A stretch of 64,000 bases of DNA, from NCBI GenBank assembly GCA_035079385.1, contig JAVHKY010000003.1:21715501-21779500 (forward strand), in the 5' to 3' direction. Below the pieces are notes generated by a model. The model was not told the origin of the DNA and did not search any database. It saw only the letters and a program-made list of their open reading frames with translations. Position numbers and translations under genes: made by a program. This DNA is from Aspidiotus rigidus (Eukaryota > Arthropoda > Insecta > Hemiptera > Diaspididae). Below, in pieces: positions 42,546-54,775 of the stretch; the stretch's first letter is position 1, and each line of letters opens with the position of its first letter.

Positions 42546-44817
42546 CATCAAAATTTCGACCACAGAGCAGCCAATGTGAGGTCTTGGAAAAATTTCGACC
42601 ATCACGCTATAGAGATAGAAAGAGACATATTATTTTGAACGTCGAGTTAGCGTGAAATTATGTATACGAGTTGGTGGGACTTGAAAAAATTTGGAGTTCC
42701 TAACCTTTATGAAGGTAATAAGATTTAGTTTAAACTTCATACGAGCTGTTAGACTTACCTACGTAATTTAGAAAATAGATTTTCCTACTATCCAATGTTG
42801 ACGTAGTTGAGGACAAATGATTGTAATTAGCTTTGAGAGAATATTTTCTGCCGCAGCCAAATAATTAAAGAATCATGTTTCATATCTATTTAGGTAATCT
42901 CTCCAAATCTCGCCCCTTCTTAATCTAGGAAGGCCTGACCTACTTTTGCCTAGTATACAGTGCACTGAGTTCACGTGTCATTGAAGTGCTCGCTCATTCA
43001 CCCCGCTCGTTCGTCTTCTCCTCTCGTGGGACCTCCGTTTATGTAACTTGTGCGTACTTTGGTCCAGTCCATTGGAGGCATATAGTATATTAGGCGCATG
43101 GCTTTATTTCGGGCTCACTGACTCCTTCTGTATTGCATCTCGGACTTTGTACATCCTAGTATATACTGTATATGAAGTATATTATAGAGGAAGAAGGTGT
43201 CGCCGTCAACAACAGGGAGCTCCGCAAAATCGAAAATCTTCCTAGGTCCAAGATCTGAACTGTCGCCGTCCTTAAGGAGGGAGCGGGCGGGGGCATCGCA
43301 AAATTCAAATTTTGTCCTGGGATTTTAAATTACGTTAGGTGTAAAAAAAAGACGTAAAACATTTCATGATATCGTATTCCAGTTTCTATATTGCTGCAAT
43401 TACGAGAACGTTTTCTCTTTCCGAAAGCGAGAGTAGAGCTCGCTAACGAAATTTAAATTTGAAAGTTTTTAACAAGGAGCATGTAGGGAAATGCTCCGCA
43501 TACACATACCGATACCAATCTCACTCGAGTCCTTCTGTTCTTTCATTTCTCGAAGAAAGCGCAATCAAAGATCAATTAACGATTATTTGCATTTATCGTG
43601 TCAACGTCATGCTTGAGCAGTCTTTGAAACTCGACTATATACCGTAGTAACTCCATCGTCTTTTAAGGACAACAAACGGCGAAGTTGCCGAAGCGCAAAA
43701 AATTAGATTCATTCGACTGTGCTATACTTGGCAATTTTCACACACTTTATAATACCTTTGCGAACAATACATCAAAGGGTTTTCCTTCGTTCCAACAAAA
43801 CTTAAGACTTTGCACGAACGAGTGTACCCAAATCGTTTTAGAACGAGATACTTTTCTTTCTCATTTTCCCAAATCAAATGTGGGGGATAGAATTCGTAAT
43901 AGTGAATTTCATGTATTATTTACTCGCGAACTCTTTTCTCGAAGATACTATAAATAGAATTAGGTTTGTACTGTATGTACTTCTAGAAAAGAAAGAAAGA
44001 AAGAAAAAAAAAAAACGACAAAATATAGAGAGGGAAGTCTCGACGTTGACGAACTAATTCAAAAAGAATAGCAGTACTTGGCTTATTTGTGCAGCTTTCA
44101 GTCTCTCGTTCGCAAACTTGTAACTCACTTCATGCTTTCTGAGAAATCTTACACACATTCCTGGATGTGCTATTCGCCTAGAAAAGTGCTCGTGTAGATC
44201 AGTATTGAAATGCACAAACGTGTGTGTAGTTTCAGACTGAATACTCGTAAACTTGTTGAAATAGCAAAAGCTCGAGAGTATATAGTACAAGTACCTATTC
44301 GTTCATTTATCTTATTTCGCATACCATTCAACCTGAAATAATTAATGATTGTTTCAAATTGTGCATGGACGCACACACGTGTTTGATAATTTCTCGATAT
44401 TGATCCGCGAGTGAGTACGCTTGTCAATAGTTTAACCGTAGAACTTGTTCATATTTCATGTAAATAATGTATTTTACGATTTGAAAAACAGTGTCTAGCT
44501 TGATAAGTGAAGACGAAGAATTGTCTTTACAAGTGAAAATTCGAGGAACATTTTCGGAGATAACTTTCGCAGTTTTGTGGATCCTCGGGACCCTGAACTA
44601 CTGATCAGTACGGATACGTACCAAATACACGAAAATCACAGAAATGTGTCTGAAAATTTTCATCTCTGAAATGCGGCGCTTTTTATCATCCAGGGTTCCA
44701 TGAAAAAGGAACACGAGTAAATCATTTTCTTTTGTACACTCATAGTAGACAAGATCATTGTCTCGTTGAGGTATACTTTTTTTAAAAATATGTACTCAAT
44801 TTTTAAGTTAGATTTCT
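42546..44817. other. No gene recognised
   Basis: Mixed unique-looking sequence. A purine-rich GAAA run lies at 43986-44015. Short frames (43048-43245, 43459-43647, 43685-43957, 44054-44290) show no domain. Confidence 0.35.
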
Positions 44818-44980
44818 AGCAGACGAATTCATACTCAAGCGAGTAATACAATCGGAGTAATTTACAATAGCCACAGAAATTTAACGACGCCGGAGCGCTT
44901 TCGATTGAACAATCATTGTTAACGGGGACTGGAAAGCGACTGAACCAACTCCGGCTGTAAACTAGAAACATACGAGGAAA

Positions 44981-45583
44981 TCAGGATTGAACCAGCGAGT
45001 CATCACGACGTGAATCATACTCGTAAACTAGTTCAATCAACCCCTCATCAGGTATGTACCTGTTGAGCACATTAAGGTCGTCGTTATTTAAATGACGGAT
45101 TATTTCGATGTGTTCTAACGCTTTTCGCTTCGAATACGCGTTTTCTCTATAGAGGAGGACCTCGGACCCCTCTTTAATGCTATGGCCGCTAGTGATTAGA
45201 TGGTCCGCAAACGCCGATTCACCTATATTCTTCCTTTCCCACGCCTTCCTATGTTCAGCGATTCTAATTTTCAACTGACGGCCTGTCTCGCCGATATAAA
45301 TCCCGTTACAATCCTTACACTCAACTTTATACACACCACTCCTCTCGGCCAGTTGGATGGGGTCTTTTAGCCTAACCAATAAACTTTTTATGGTATTGGG
45401 GTTGTAATACACAGGCCGAAATCCGAAGGGGCGTAGGACACGACTCAATAGAGATGAAAACTGCCCCAAGAACGGAAGCCTTATCCAACGCTCTCTACTG
45501 TTTAGGGCCGTATTGCGGGGGAGGAAGGTGGTGGAATCGAGGCATTTTCGAGTAACTTTCCTTTGGATCATATTTAAGGTCAA
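44981..45583 (-). CDS. PLE-B linker plus GIY-YIG endonuclease
   Basis: This 200-residue frame carries QRKVTRKCLDSTTFLPRN, the linker RPFGFRPVYYNPNTIKSL, and a complete GIY-YIG nuclease. The nuclease has SGVYKVECKDCNGIYIGET, GRQLKIRIAEHRKAW and FADHLITSGHS. A C-terminal YIPDEGLIELVYEYDSRRD follows. The Cys pair and following His residues are kept. It is separated from the RT only by a frameshift near 45580. Confidence 0.8.
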   Translation of the reverse strand: MTLNMIQRKVTRKCLDSTTFLPRNTALNSRERWIRLPFLGQFSSLLSRVLRPFGFRPVYYNPNTIKSLLVRLKDPIQLAERSGVYKVECKDCNGIYIGETGRQLKIRIAEHRKAWERKNIGESAFADHLITSGHSIKEGSEVLLYRENAYSKRKALEHIEIIRHLNNDDLNVLNRYIPDEGLIELVYEYDSRRDDSLVQS

Positions 45584-46360
45584 TGTCTAAGTTCACTTCA
45601 TTCACTCTGGCCAAGTGCTTTATAGTTAATACCTCTTTTTGGAAAGCCAGTCGATGGATTAAGCTGTTAAATGGGCTACAGGGCAAAAAGATTTGCCGTG
45701 GACAGTAATATCGGTCGCAGTATCTTTCCTGTATATGGCGAATTCATGGATACCGTCTCTATTACAGATCGTCAAATCCAAGTAATTAATAGATGCGCCA
45801 CCGATTTCTAAAGTAAATTTTATAGAAGGATATTGATTATTTAGATACTGGAGAAACTCCAAAAGGAGCTCTCGGGGACCAGTCCACGTACGCAACACAT
45901 CGTCGACATATCTGTGCCAATAATAAATCTGATCTAAATACGCACTGCCAGAGGAGAACAAATCGAGCTCAAACTTAGACATGAAGACCTCCGAAGTGAG
46001 AGAACCCAAAGGAGAACCGATGGGTATTCCAACCTCTTCAGGAAACTCAAAAAACTTGTTATCGAATTTGCAATAATTGGGAGACCAATAAATATTGAGG
46101 AGATTGAAAAATTCGCCCAATTCTTCTTGGCGAACATTAAATTTGTTTGAATCAAAAGGTCTCCCATATGTTGCATGGCGATTGCTCTGGGGGTATTGGG
46201 GAACAGGCCGACCACATCAAATGAACACAGGGTCGATCCCAGCGGAAGAATATTATCCTTAAGCCTATCAGCCAAGGAGACCGAATTTTTCACCGAGTAA
46301 GGTGACTCATGGTCAACTCTCGATTTAAACCACCAGTCCAAAAATTTCGCCAGAGCGTAC
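45584..46360 (-). pseudogene. PLE-B reverse transcriptase, frameshifted
   Basis: The frames at 45934-46341 and 45659-46120 together give LKDNILPLGSTLCSFDVVGL, then FSISSIFIGL (shifted), GIPIGSPLGSLTSEVFMS, and WHRYVDDVLRTW (YVDD at residues 71-74 of the second frame). LEIGGASINYLDLTI and YRKDTATDITVHGKSF follow. At least two indels break it, near 46130 and 45665. The copy starts at SSPTYALAKFLDWW, so the N-terminal region is missing. Confidence 0.75.
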
Positions 46361-47281
46361 GTGGGGGAGGACCCGTACCTAAATAATCAATATCCTTCTA
46401 TAAAATTTACTTTAGAAATCGGTGGCGCATCTATTAATTACTTGGATTTGACGATCTGTAATAGAGACGGTATCCATGAATTCGCCATATACAGGAAAGA
46501 TACTGCGACCGATATTACTGTCCACGGCAAATCTTTTTGCCCTGTAGCCCATAAATATGCTGGATTTAAAAGCTTAATCCATCGACTGACTAGTATTCCT
46601 CTCAATCAGTCAGCCTTCCAAAAAGAGGTATTAACTATAAAGCACTTGGCCAGAGTGAATGAAGTGAACTTAGACATTGACCTTAAATATGATCCAAAGG
46701 AAAGTTACTCGAAAATGCCTCGATTCCACCACCTCCCTCCCCCGCAATACGGCCCTAAACAGTAGAGAGCGTTGGATAAGGCTTCCGTTCTTGGGGCAGT
46801 TTTCATCTCTATTGAGTCGTGTCCTACGCCCCTTCGGATTTCGGCCTGTGTATTACAACCCCAATACCATAAAAAGTTTATTGGTTAGGCTAAAAGACCC
46901 CATCCAACTGGCCGAGAGGAGTGGTGTGTATAAAGTTGAGTGTAAGGATTGTAACGGGATTTATATCGGCGAGACAGGCCGTCAGTTGAAAATTAGAATC
47001 GCTGAACATAGGAAGGCGTGGGAAAAGAAAAATATATAGGTGAATCGGCGTTTGCGGACCATCTAATCACTAGCGGCCATAGCATTAAAGAGGGGTCCGA
47101 GGTCCTCCTCTATAGAGAAAACGCGTATTCGAAGCGAAAAGCGTTAGAATACATCGAAATAATCCGTCATTTAAATAACGACGACCTTAATGTGCTCAAC
47201 AGGTACATACCTGATGAGGGGTTGATTGAACTAGCTTACGAGTATGATTCTCGTCGTGATGACTCGCTGGTTCAATCCTGA
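46361..47281 (+). pseudogene. PLE-B RT end plus GIY-YIG, facing copy
   Basis: The plus-strand copy begins at LNNQYPSIKFTLEIGG, after the catalytic box, and includes HKYAGFKSLIHRLTSIPLNQ. A stretch of this is deleted in the minus copy at 45660. A shift near 46690 and another near 47035 break the frame, but the nuclease motifs SGVYKVECKDCNGIYIGET, IAEHRKAW and FADHLITSGH are all present. It differs from the minus copy by only a few substitutions. Confidence 0.75.
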
Positions 47282-47430
47282 TTTCCTCGTATGTTTCTAG
47301 TTTACAGCCGGAGTTGGTTCAGTCGCTTTCCAGTCCCCGTTAACAATGATTGTTCAATCGAAAGCGCTCCGGCGTCGTTAAATTTCTGTGGCTATTGTAA
47401 ATTACTCCGATTGTATTACTCGCTTGAGTA

Positions 47431-48700
47431 TGACTTCGTCTGGTATATCTGGCCATAAATGGAGAAACCGCATTGATTCTATTAGATTACTGGGGTCTAT
47501 CGCCTTGATCAGAAAATTTTGAGAAATATTGGAATCAAATCTCAGGCTTGGATATAAACTTGACCACCAAAAATGGTGCTTATGTTTTAGGAAGGTTCTC
47601 TCTTGGAAATCATACTTTGACGAAATCATGGCATGCGCTTCGATAAAGAAAAAAACACTCACGCAGTCGCGTGAGTAGTACACGACTTTTCTTCCCACAA
47701 TGCAAGAAACATTGAGAGAGTCACTCCCTCTCTTTAAATTAAATACCAATGACCTGTCAATCATGTCAAACATTTGTAGAATAAACAATAAAACTCAGTT
47801 TATAAACTCTATCCCTACGATGTCACATCAACAGATAACAGAGTAAAGATACCTATAATCCAATAAGGAAACCTGAATTTTGTTATAATTTAGGCTAAGA
47901 GTCATCTAAAACCTACAAAACGTCTCCAGAAAAACCACTCCCCCTCCCCCTGTCCAAACTGCTACGAGGCTATAACAGTTGTTTCTAATAAAAAAGAGCT
48001 CTACAATCATTTTTTCCCATACCTTATTCTTAGCATATTATTAGTCTAGTATACTGTATATTAGGATGAGTGGTTCAACTCTTTATCACTTCCGATTTCT
48101 GGCATCTCTTAAAGCTATCTCGAGCTGCTATTCCTCTCGTGCACTCATAAATTGCCTTCACGCTATCATATCACCATTTTCTATGCACACTCCACCCCAA
48201 AATTCTTCATCTGGGAATCCAGCTACAACGAGATCCCGAAAAACTAAAAAAATCGATGTCGAAACGAAAGAAGCAACCAATCACCCAATAGTCAACCCCT
48301 CATTCCTTCCCTCACGCTTCAACCATTCCAAACGTATTAACAAAATACCTCACTTTTCTAGCTAGAAAATTCGGTAAAAATATATAGCACCCAAGCCCGG
48401 TTTACTCGTTAGTCTAATCTCAAATCTCACTCAAAAAAGCCAGTCCAAATTGAAAATAATCTTTCCATCTCTTTTGACACCTCAAATCAAATATGAACCA
48501 CTATTAATTATGTACCCATACATGAAAAAATGACAAATAAATCGATTATTAATTAAGAGTGAAATCACCCAGGTATAGTCTCGCATCAGCACACTTGATG
48601 AAGATTAAAAAATTGTACTTAATCATTCAAACTCAAGGTTTTCACTAAAATCAGTCGAATAACAAATTAAGAAAAATAAAACGTGAACCCACATTTTGGT
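47431..48700. other. No gene recognised; split copy of an AAGGAAACCTGAA repeat
   Basis: About 47864-47970 resembles 49864-49970 (AAGGAAACCTGAA start, then AAAACGTC and CACTCCCCCT). 48349-48380 resembles the continuation at 49970-50005 (TACCTCACTTTTCTAG). In the earlier copy about 375 bp separate the two parts, so something inserted there; its frame at 48066-48365 has no domain. Sequence just after 47430 may be the start of a PLE-B ORF but is interrupted by stops. Confidence 0.4.
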
Positions 48701-48714
48701 CCTCATCCCAACGA

Positions 48715-49163
48715 AATTCAAGGCAAGAGGAGGTCATTTTAGCTCGGCTGCGAATAGGCCACACTCGTCTTACTCATACTTATCTTCTCACTAATCTCGC
48801 TCCTCCATCATGCCCTCACTGTCTCCAAGAAAATTTATCAGTTGATAATTTTATTTTCTCATGCCCCGTCCTGCAACCCACTCGAACCTCCCTAAATATA
48901 TCTTCCAATATCAATGCAGCACTAAACAACAACTCCGAAACCATCGACTCAACCCTAACTTATTTACGCACCACTCAATTCTACAACTTCATATAATTCA
49001 CCAACAAATTCCGTTCGATCGCCACTCAATTCCACCAATACGTACCTAATTTAACCTAATTCAAGTAATGTTCTAAAATAAGATTGTAACGCCGAGCAAA
49101 TAACCCTCGTGCAGTTTATAATGCTCGTAAAATAATAATAAAAAAAAAAAAAAAAAAAAAAAC
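48715..49163 (+). pseudogene. Non-LTR retrotransposon 3' end with poly(A)
   Basis: The plus strand reads EEVILARLRIGHTRLTHTYL then LAPPSCPHCLQENLSVDN, and a C-terminal TIDSTLTYLRTTQFYNFI before TAA near 48995. This is the post-RNase-H domain with a CPHC zinc motif, related to the relic at 10.9 kb. A ~140-bp 3' UTR leads to a poly(A) run at about 49140-49162. Only the last ~95 codons remain, typical of 5'-truncated retrotransposition. The preserved frame and tail suggest it is younger than the 10.9-kb relic. Confidence 0.8.
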
Positions 49164-49518
49164 TATCGAGTATGACTAACAATAATGAAAAATAGCTAGA
49201 AAAATGAACAACTCGCCATTGCCACTATCCGTTCAAAAATAAATTTAACAAAACAAATAAAATTTGACAAAACAAAATTCAACGCTCTAGGGGCTGTGGG
49301 AAGCGAGATACAAGTGTACTAAATTTGAACGAAAAGGTTTCATCAGAAATAAAATCCAATGAACCCTTGGTAAAGAACGAACGAAGAATGAACCTGTCGA
49401 ATGATGAAAGGTTCTTCACAATACACGTACTGATAACGAAAGTGGTAAACGTATAGGAAAATCCGCTTCTCCTAACGTAAGCAGCTACTCGCAGCTATTT
49501 GTAAGAAGCTACTCGTAA

Positions 49519-49845
49519 TAGTGAAAAATTTTCAACAAAAGTAAAAATTTCTCGAGAACTACTCATCCGATCCTCAAAAAAAATGCAGGTGCACATCTTC
49601 AAATATAATACTACAATATGGCCGAGTTACAAAAAAATCCATCGGGTAGTTTCGGAGGAGTTCCGCGGACAAAAAGGTACTCGAAATACTGCAAAATTTC
49701 TCAACAAATTGAAAATTTCTCGAGAACTACTCATCCGATTTTCAAAAAAATTGCAGGTGCACATCTTCAGATATACTACTACAATATGGCCAAGTTACAA
49801 AAAAATCCATCGGGTAGTTTCAGAGGAGTTCCGCGGACAAAAAAA
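49519..49845 (+). repeat. 168-bp tandem duplication
   Basis: AATTTCTCGAGAACTACTCA lies at about 49545 and again 168 bp later, and GCAGGTGCACATCTTC and AAAATCCATCGGGTAGTTTC repeat with it. The two units differ at a few positions. A short (TA)n run follows at about 49852-49866. Confidence 0.8.
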
Positions 49846-50604
49846 TCTTATATATATATATATATAAGGAAACCTGAAATTTTTTTTTATGCTAGTTGTG
49901 ATCTCGGACCCCTAAAACGTCGAGAAAGTTCATTGCCCACTCCCCCTGTTGACCTTGCTACGGGTGTAATACCTCACTTTTCTAGTTAGAAAAGTCGGTA
50001 AAAGACCTGCGATGTACAATACTTATTACATAACTTTGTACCGGAATTCTCACGATGACGAATACATGCTACGGATGAGAATTCAAGCTCTATGAAGAGA
50101 CAAGATTAATACTCTCGGCGTTTTCTTCGTCCTGATTATTACATTTCTCTTCTCTTCCAAAAGAATGACATCCACGAAAAGGGAATGTTTACTACTGTAC
50201 AGAAAACTCATAAAAACGTCATTCATGTAAGTAAGATTAAGTTATGCCCGTTTACATTGCCAAGAGTATACGCATCAGGAGCAAGAATCTTTTCCATGAA
50301 ATGAATACACGATATTACGGTATCGCATTATAATTTGAATTTTAATCAAGCGTCTACAAAAAATAAGAATCAGTTCTCGATTTTATAATTAATCTTTCTG
50401 AGATCGTGTAGGTTTTCTCGCTCCATTAAGCGCGAAACGTGAAAATTCGAAATCATCTCGAACAAACTTTGCATATATACGTGTAGATTTCACTTCGACA
50501 TCCTCCATTTTTGATTCTCCTTCCTACAATACACATTTTTTCAAAATAACTCTTCCCAATGTCTTCGACTTCGTATACTATCTTGAAGGGTACTGATGTC
50601 GTGT

Positions 50605-50890
50605 GCAAAGAACGACGGCTTCCTTAACGAAGTGAAACGAGGAACGCAGGGAACCTGTTTTATGAGTCAAATGGGATTTGGTATTGAAAATTCCAGGAAG
50701 CCTAGGCCTAGATAAAGCTAGTACGAAGAAGGCCTAGACCTACTATAAGCCTAGTGTAATATAGTTTGAGAGTCTCAATTTTTCTCAAATCCCCAGCAAT
50801 ATATTATGATAGCTCGAGAGTCAAAATTTTTCCAAGTCCCCCTCCTATCATATATAGCTTGAGAGTCGAAATTTTTTCCAAGTCCGTCTC
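50605..50890 (-). repeat. 45-bp minisatellite element, end fragment
   Basis: ACGACGGCTTCCTTAACGAA, the CAGGGAACCTGTTTTATG end at about 50647, the CTAGTATA-like motifs and about three 45-bp units match the 38.6-kb copy closely. The copy is cut off by the hAT-like element starting at 50898. Confidence 0.7.
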
Positions 50891-50897
50891 TTATCAT

Positions 50898-51690
50898 TAG
50901 GGAAGGGATAAATATGCAATTATTTTATCAACATATGCATTTATTGTCGATCAAATATGCAAATATATGCATTTATTGTCACCATAAAAAAGGACTTAAT
51001 CATAAAGTTTGCGATCGTTACACAGAATTTTCTTTTTTAGAGGAGCCCAAAAGTTTGTTATCTATTTGAACAAAAATGTATTTTTTCAAATTTTCAGAAA
51101 GAAATTTCTTTCTATTATCTCGAAATAAGAGAAAGTGCGTTCAACATCGCAGGAAGTCAGTGGAATGTATTGTAACATCGCCAATTCTCCCGGCGAATAG
51201 AGAGTGAGATCTACAACAGGGGATTCCCAGTCGTCTATACACTTTGAAATGCTTCGAATTAGTTCTAGCGCCGTATTTTTTGCCAATATGTCTCTGAAAT
51301 CAAAGTACATGGGTACTCTTGAAAAGCATGCTCTAGAATGTTACAATTACTAACTTACAAAAAGACGCCGAGTTTACCTCAATCTCTTTCCAATAAGTCC
51401 ACCCTGTCTCTGTCCTTCTGTGATTGTTATTTTTTCTCCGTCATTTCTGTCCTTCCTTGAGTGCATTTCGAAAAGTTGTGGTATTTTAGCATTATTTAGG
51501 GTCAAAATTGTGTAAATATGCAGAAATATGTATTTGTTTTCAAATATGCATTGATTCTCAAATATGCAAAAATATGCATTTCCGAATTTTGGGGAGTACC
51601 CCAAAAGCCATAAAACATGAAAGAAATTGATCAGATTTCAGCTAACAAGTAGGCAAAAAAATATGCAAATGTATATTTATCCCTTCCCTA
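50898..51690. mobile_element. hAT-like element with transposase C-terminus
   Basis: TAGGGAAGGGATAAATAT at 50898 is matched in reverse complement at the right end (51690), with one or two differences. Many ATATGCA words cluster inside both ends. The centre holds an hAT dimerisation fragment on the minus strand. No convincing 8-bp TSD was found. The element sits inside the 45-bp repeat. Confidence 0.65.
51086..51310 (-). pseudogene. hAT transposase C-terminal dimerisation segment
   Basis: The 74-residue frame contains GELAMLQYIPLTSCDVERTF followed by SYFEIIERNFF. The Y-x-P-x-T/S-S-x-x-x-E-R-x-F-S signature is the C-terminal hAT dimerisation domain. The catalytic RNase-H-like core and BED finger are missing, so it is a scrap or last exon of a non-autonomous derivative. 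Confidence 0.75.
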
Positions 51691-51824
51691 CTCATATGCC
51701 ATGCAGATGACACACTGGTGGTATACACTACTAAAAAAAATTTTCTGGCATAGCCAAATAAATGAAAATCATGTTCCATGTCTTTTATATTTTATCAGTC
51801 ATCATAAAATATTTCAGTCTAGGC

Positions 51825-53260
51825 TTCTACTAGGTCAAGTGTTCGTGAGATATTATTCGTTTACCTCTTTACCTATCTTGGCGTCGTATAAGTCTTGTAT
51901 GAGAAATATTTTGAGGTAATTGTGGGTGTTCTATATTTTGAGGTATCAACTTTCGGTGGGGCGAACGAGCGATCTCGCTGTTGTATTGGAATGGTATGAG
52001 AAAATTCAAGTCTTTTTTGAGAAATATGAGGTAGCGCGAACTCGCTCCGCTCGTTCGCCCCCTGTCTCGCTGTTGTATTGGAATGGTATGAGACAATTCA
52101 TGTCTAGGGGACTTGGAAAAATTTCGACTATCGAGCCATATATGATAGGAAGAGGGACTTAAAAAACTTTACCTATCTTGGCGTCGTATAAGTCTTCTAT
52201 GAGAAATATGAGGTAGCGCGAACTCGCTCCGCTCGTTCGCCCCCTGTCTCGCTGTTGTATTGGAATGGTATGTGACAATTCAAGTCTAGGGGACTTGGAA
52301 AAATTTCGACTATCCAGCCTTTATTTATTTAATTGTTTAATTATTCAATTATTTAAATATTTAATTATTTAATATTATTTATTTATTTATTTATTCATTT
52401 ATTTATTTCTTTATTTATTTATTTATTATTAATTCTTGTACTACGTCAAGTGTTCGTGAGATATTATTCGTTTACCCCTTTACCTATCTTGGCGTCGTTT
52501 AAGTCTTGTATGAGAAATATTTTGAGGTAATTGTGGGTGTTCTATATTTTGAGGTATCAACTTTCGGTGGGGCGAACGAGCGATCTCGATGTTGTATTGG
52601 AATGGTATGAGAAAATTCAAGTCTTTTTTGAGAAATATGAGGTAGCGCGAACTCGCTCCGTTCGTTCACCCCCTGTCTCGCTGTTGTATTGGAATGGTAT
52701 GAGACAATTCAAGTCTAGGGGACTTGGAAAAATTTCGACTATTCAGCCTTTATTTATTTAATTATTCAATTATTCAATTATTCAATTATTCAATTATTTA
52801 ATTATTTAATTTTTAATTATTTAATTATTCAATTATTTAATTATTTAATTATTTAATTATTCAATTATTTAATTATTTAATTATTTAATTATTTAATATT
52901 ATTTATTTATTTATTTATTTATTTATCTATTTATTTATTTATTCATCCATTTATTTATTTATTTATTTATTTATTCATTTATTTATTTATTATTAATTCT
53001 TCTACTAGGTCAAGTGTTCGTGAGATATTATTCGTTTACCCCTTTACCTATCTTGGCGTCGTATAAGTCTTGTATAAGAAATATTTTGAGGTAATTGTGG
53101 GTGTTCTATATTTTGAGGTATCAACTTTCGTGGGGCGAACGAGCGATCTCGCTGTTGTATTGGAATGGTATGAGACAATTCAAGTCTAGGGGACTTGGAA
53201 ATTTCGACTATCCAGCCATATATGATAGGAAGAGGGACTTAGAAAATTTTCTAATTATCA
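51825..53260 (+). repeat. ~0.56-0.60-kb higher-order repeat
   Basis: A segment beginning GTGTTCGTGAGATATTATTC (51837, 52448 and 53010) continues through ACCTATCTTGGCGTCGT and GAGGTAATTGTGGGTGTTCT. GGCGAACGAGCGATCTCG and TTGTATTGGAATGGTATGAG follow, and it ends in a 45-bp unit. Copies are separated by (TTTA)n arrays of different length. A partial copy sits at 39.53 kb. Short open frames (51920-52162, 52531-52761) are repeat by-products. Confidence 0.8.
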
Positions 53261-53674
53261 ATTATATTAATTATTTAATTATTTATTTTTTTAATTATAT
53301 AATTATTTAATTATTTAATTATTTAATTATTTAATTATTCAATTATTTATTTATTTATTTGATTATTTAATTATATTAATTATTTAATTATTTATTTATT
53401 TAATTATTTAATCATTAATTAATTAATTCATTAATTAATTATTTATTATTATTACGCGGGGTGTACTCGCGAATTTCTGAATCACCCAAGGGGTAGAGAT
53501 TTTCTAATTATTAATTATATTAATTATTTAATCATTTATTTATTTAATTATTTAATTATTTATTTATTCAATTATTTAATTATTTATTTATTCAATTATT
53601 TAATTAAATAATTATTTAATTATTCAATTATTCAATTATTAATTAATTAATTAATTATTTATTTATTTATTCAT

Positions 53675-53706
<32 letters not shown>

Positions 53707-53722
53707 TTATTTATTTATCTAT

Positions 53723-53754
<32 letters not shown>

Positions 53755-54120
53755 TTATTTAATTATATTATTTATTTAAATATTTATTCATTTAATCATT
53801 TTATTTATTATTATTACGCGGGGTGTACTCGCATATTTCTGAATCACCCAAGGGGTAGAGATTTTCTAATTATTAATTATATCAATTATTTAATCATTTA
53901 TTTATTTATTTATTTATTTAATTATTTATTTATTCATTTATTTAGTTATTTATTTATTCATTTATTTATTTATTTATTTATTATTAATTATTATTATTAC
54001 GCGGGGTGTACTCGCGAATTTCTGAATCACCCACGGGGTAGAGATTTCTCTTGACGGGGGGGGGGGAGGGGGGTGTACTCGCGAGTTTCAAAATCGGTGT
54101 CTGGCGAGAGAAAAGACATG
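52316..54120 (+). repeat. (TTTA)n / TTAA arrays with spacer blocks
   Basis: Long runs of TTTA and TTAA variants occupy most of 52316-52440, 52746-53000 and 53240-53995. The spacer ACGCGGGGTGTACTCGCGAA...GGGGTAGAG occurs near 53453, 53816 and 53999. The last is followed by CTTGACGGGG and GTACTCGCGAGTTTC, exactly as at 40.38 kb. Confidence 0.8.
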
Positions 54121-54289
54121 GAACATGTCAACAACTGTAGCGGTGGAGAGCGGGGTAAAACTGGGCCCTGGAGGCAGTGACGCGTTGATTGACTGAGCCC
54201 GACTAGAACTCGCAATATGAATGACAGAGGTCATAATATTCATGATCCATCGAGAGTTCAGTCCACCCACCTTTCGCTTGCAATATGTG

Positions 54290-54775
54290 GAAATCACGAT
54301 TAATGAATTGATGAAGTATATAGGTATCTGATTTGATTCAAAGCCGAGCTTCAGGCACCATTTCCTGATGGCAGGTGATTGGTGTACTAACTAAGCTGCC
54401 TGATGACGAACCTAGGAGGGCCAAGGGAAGCCCGGAGAAGAATAATTATGAGCATGAGATTATATGTTGCACCAGTGTGGGTCGACTCAATGATGATGGC
54501 CAACCACAGATTTACGCGCACGCAAGGTACGCTAGAGCGTACAGCGGCAAATTTTTGAGGGAAAAAAACATGCAAAACATGAGCTAAAGTAATTTTTTAC
54601 CCTTTCCTGAATCCGCATCTGTGTAGAGCGGTAAATTCGTTCGTGCGTAGAGCCGCAAGATTGGTGAATTTGGCGCCCACAGAAGGAAAGAGATGGTGAA
54701 CACCCAACGGAGAGTTGCGCTGAGGTGTGCTCGTGCCAACCGCACTGTCTCGACGGAGGCCCTTTGGTACTTATT
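54290..54775 (+). pseudogene. R1-clade non-LTR retrotransposon relic
   Basis: In shifting frames the plus strand reads KYIGI-FDSKPSFR, then EPRRAKGS, RRIIMSMRLYVAPVWVDSM, and finally NTQRRVALRCARANRTVSTE. These are in the order of the R1-clade RT C-terminal region and parallel the 31.4-kb relic. Frameshifts and stops are frequent. Confidence 0.6.

Larger units (their letters stand above)
44818..47430. mobile_element. Penelope-like element B: two facing copies
   Basis: A minus-strand copy (44818-46360) and a plus-strand copy (46361 to at least 47430) share near-identical 3' halves and tails and meet head to head at about 46361. The shared sequence runs out to AGTAATACAATCGGAGTAAT on the left and its complement on the right. 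The right side may continue past 47430 into an ORF start, as in PLE-A. A possible diverged TSD is TTAGATTTCTAG (about 44805) versus TTAGATTACTGG (about 47482), with two mismatches. The tail motif here is GATTGTTCAATCGAAAGCGC. Confidence 0.75.

Noticed and set aside
44805..47493. Definite TSD for PLE-B
   Set aside because: The candidate duplication has two mismatches in twelve and its right copy lies in sequence whose element border is uncertain.
47402..47788. 128-codon minus-strand frame
   Set aside because: It overlaps the PLE-B terminal repeat and probable ORF start on the opposite strand; treated as a shadow.
48066..48365. 99-codon frame as a gene
   Set aside because: Compositionally ordinary, within a likely insertion, no motif or splice support.
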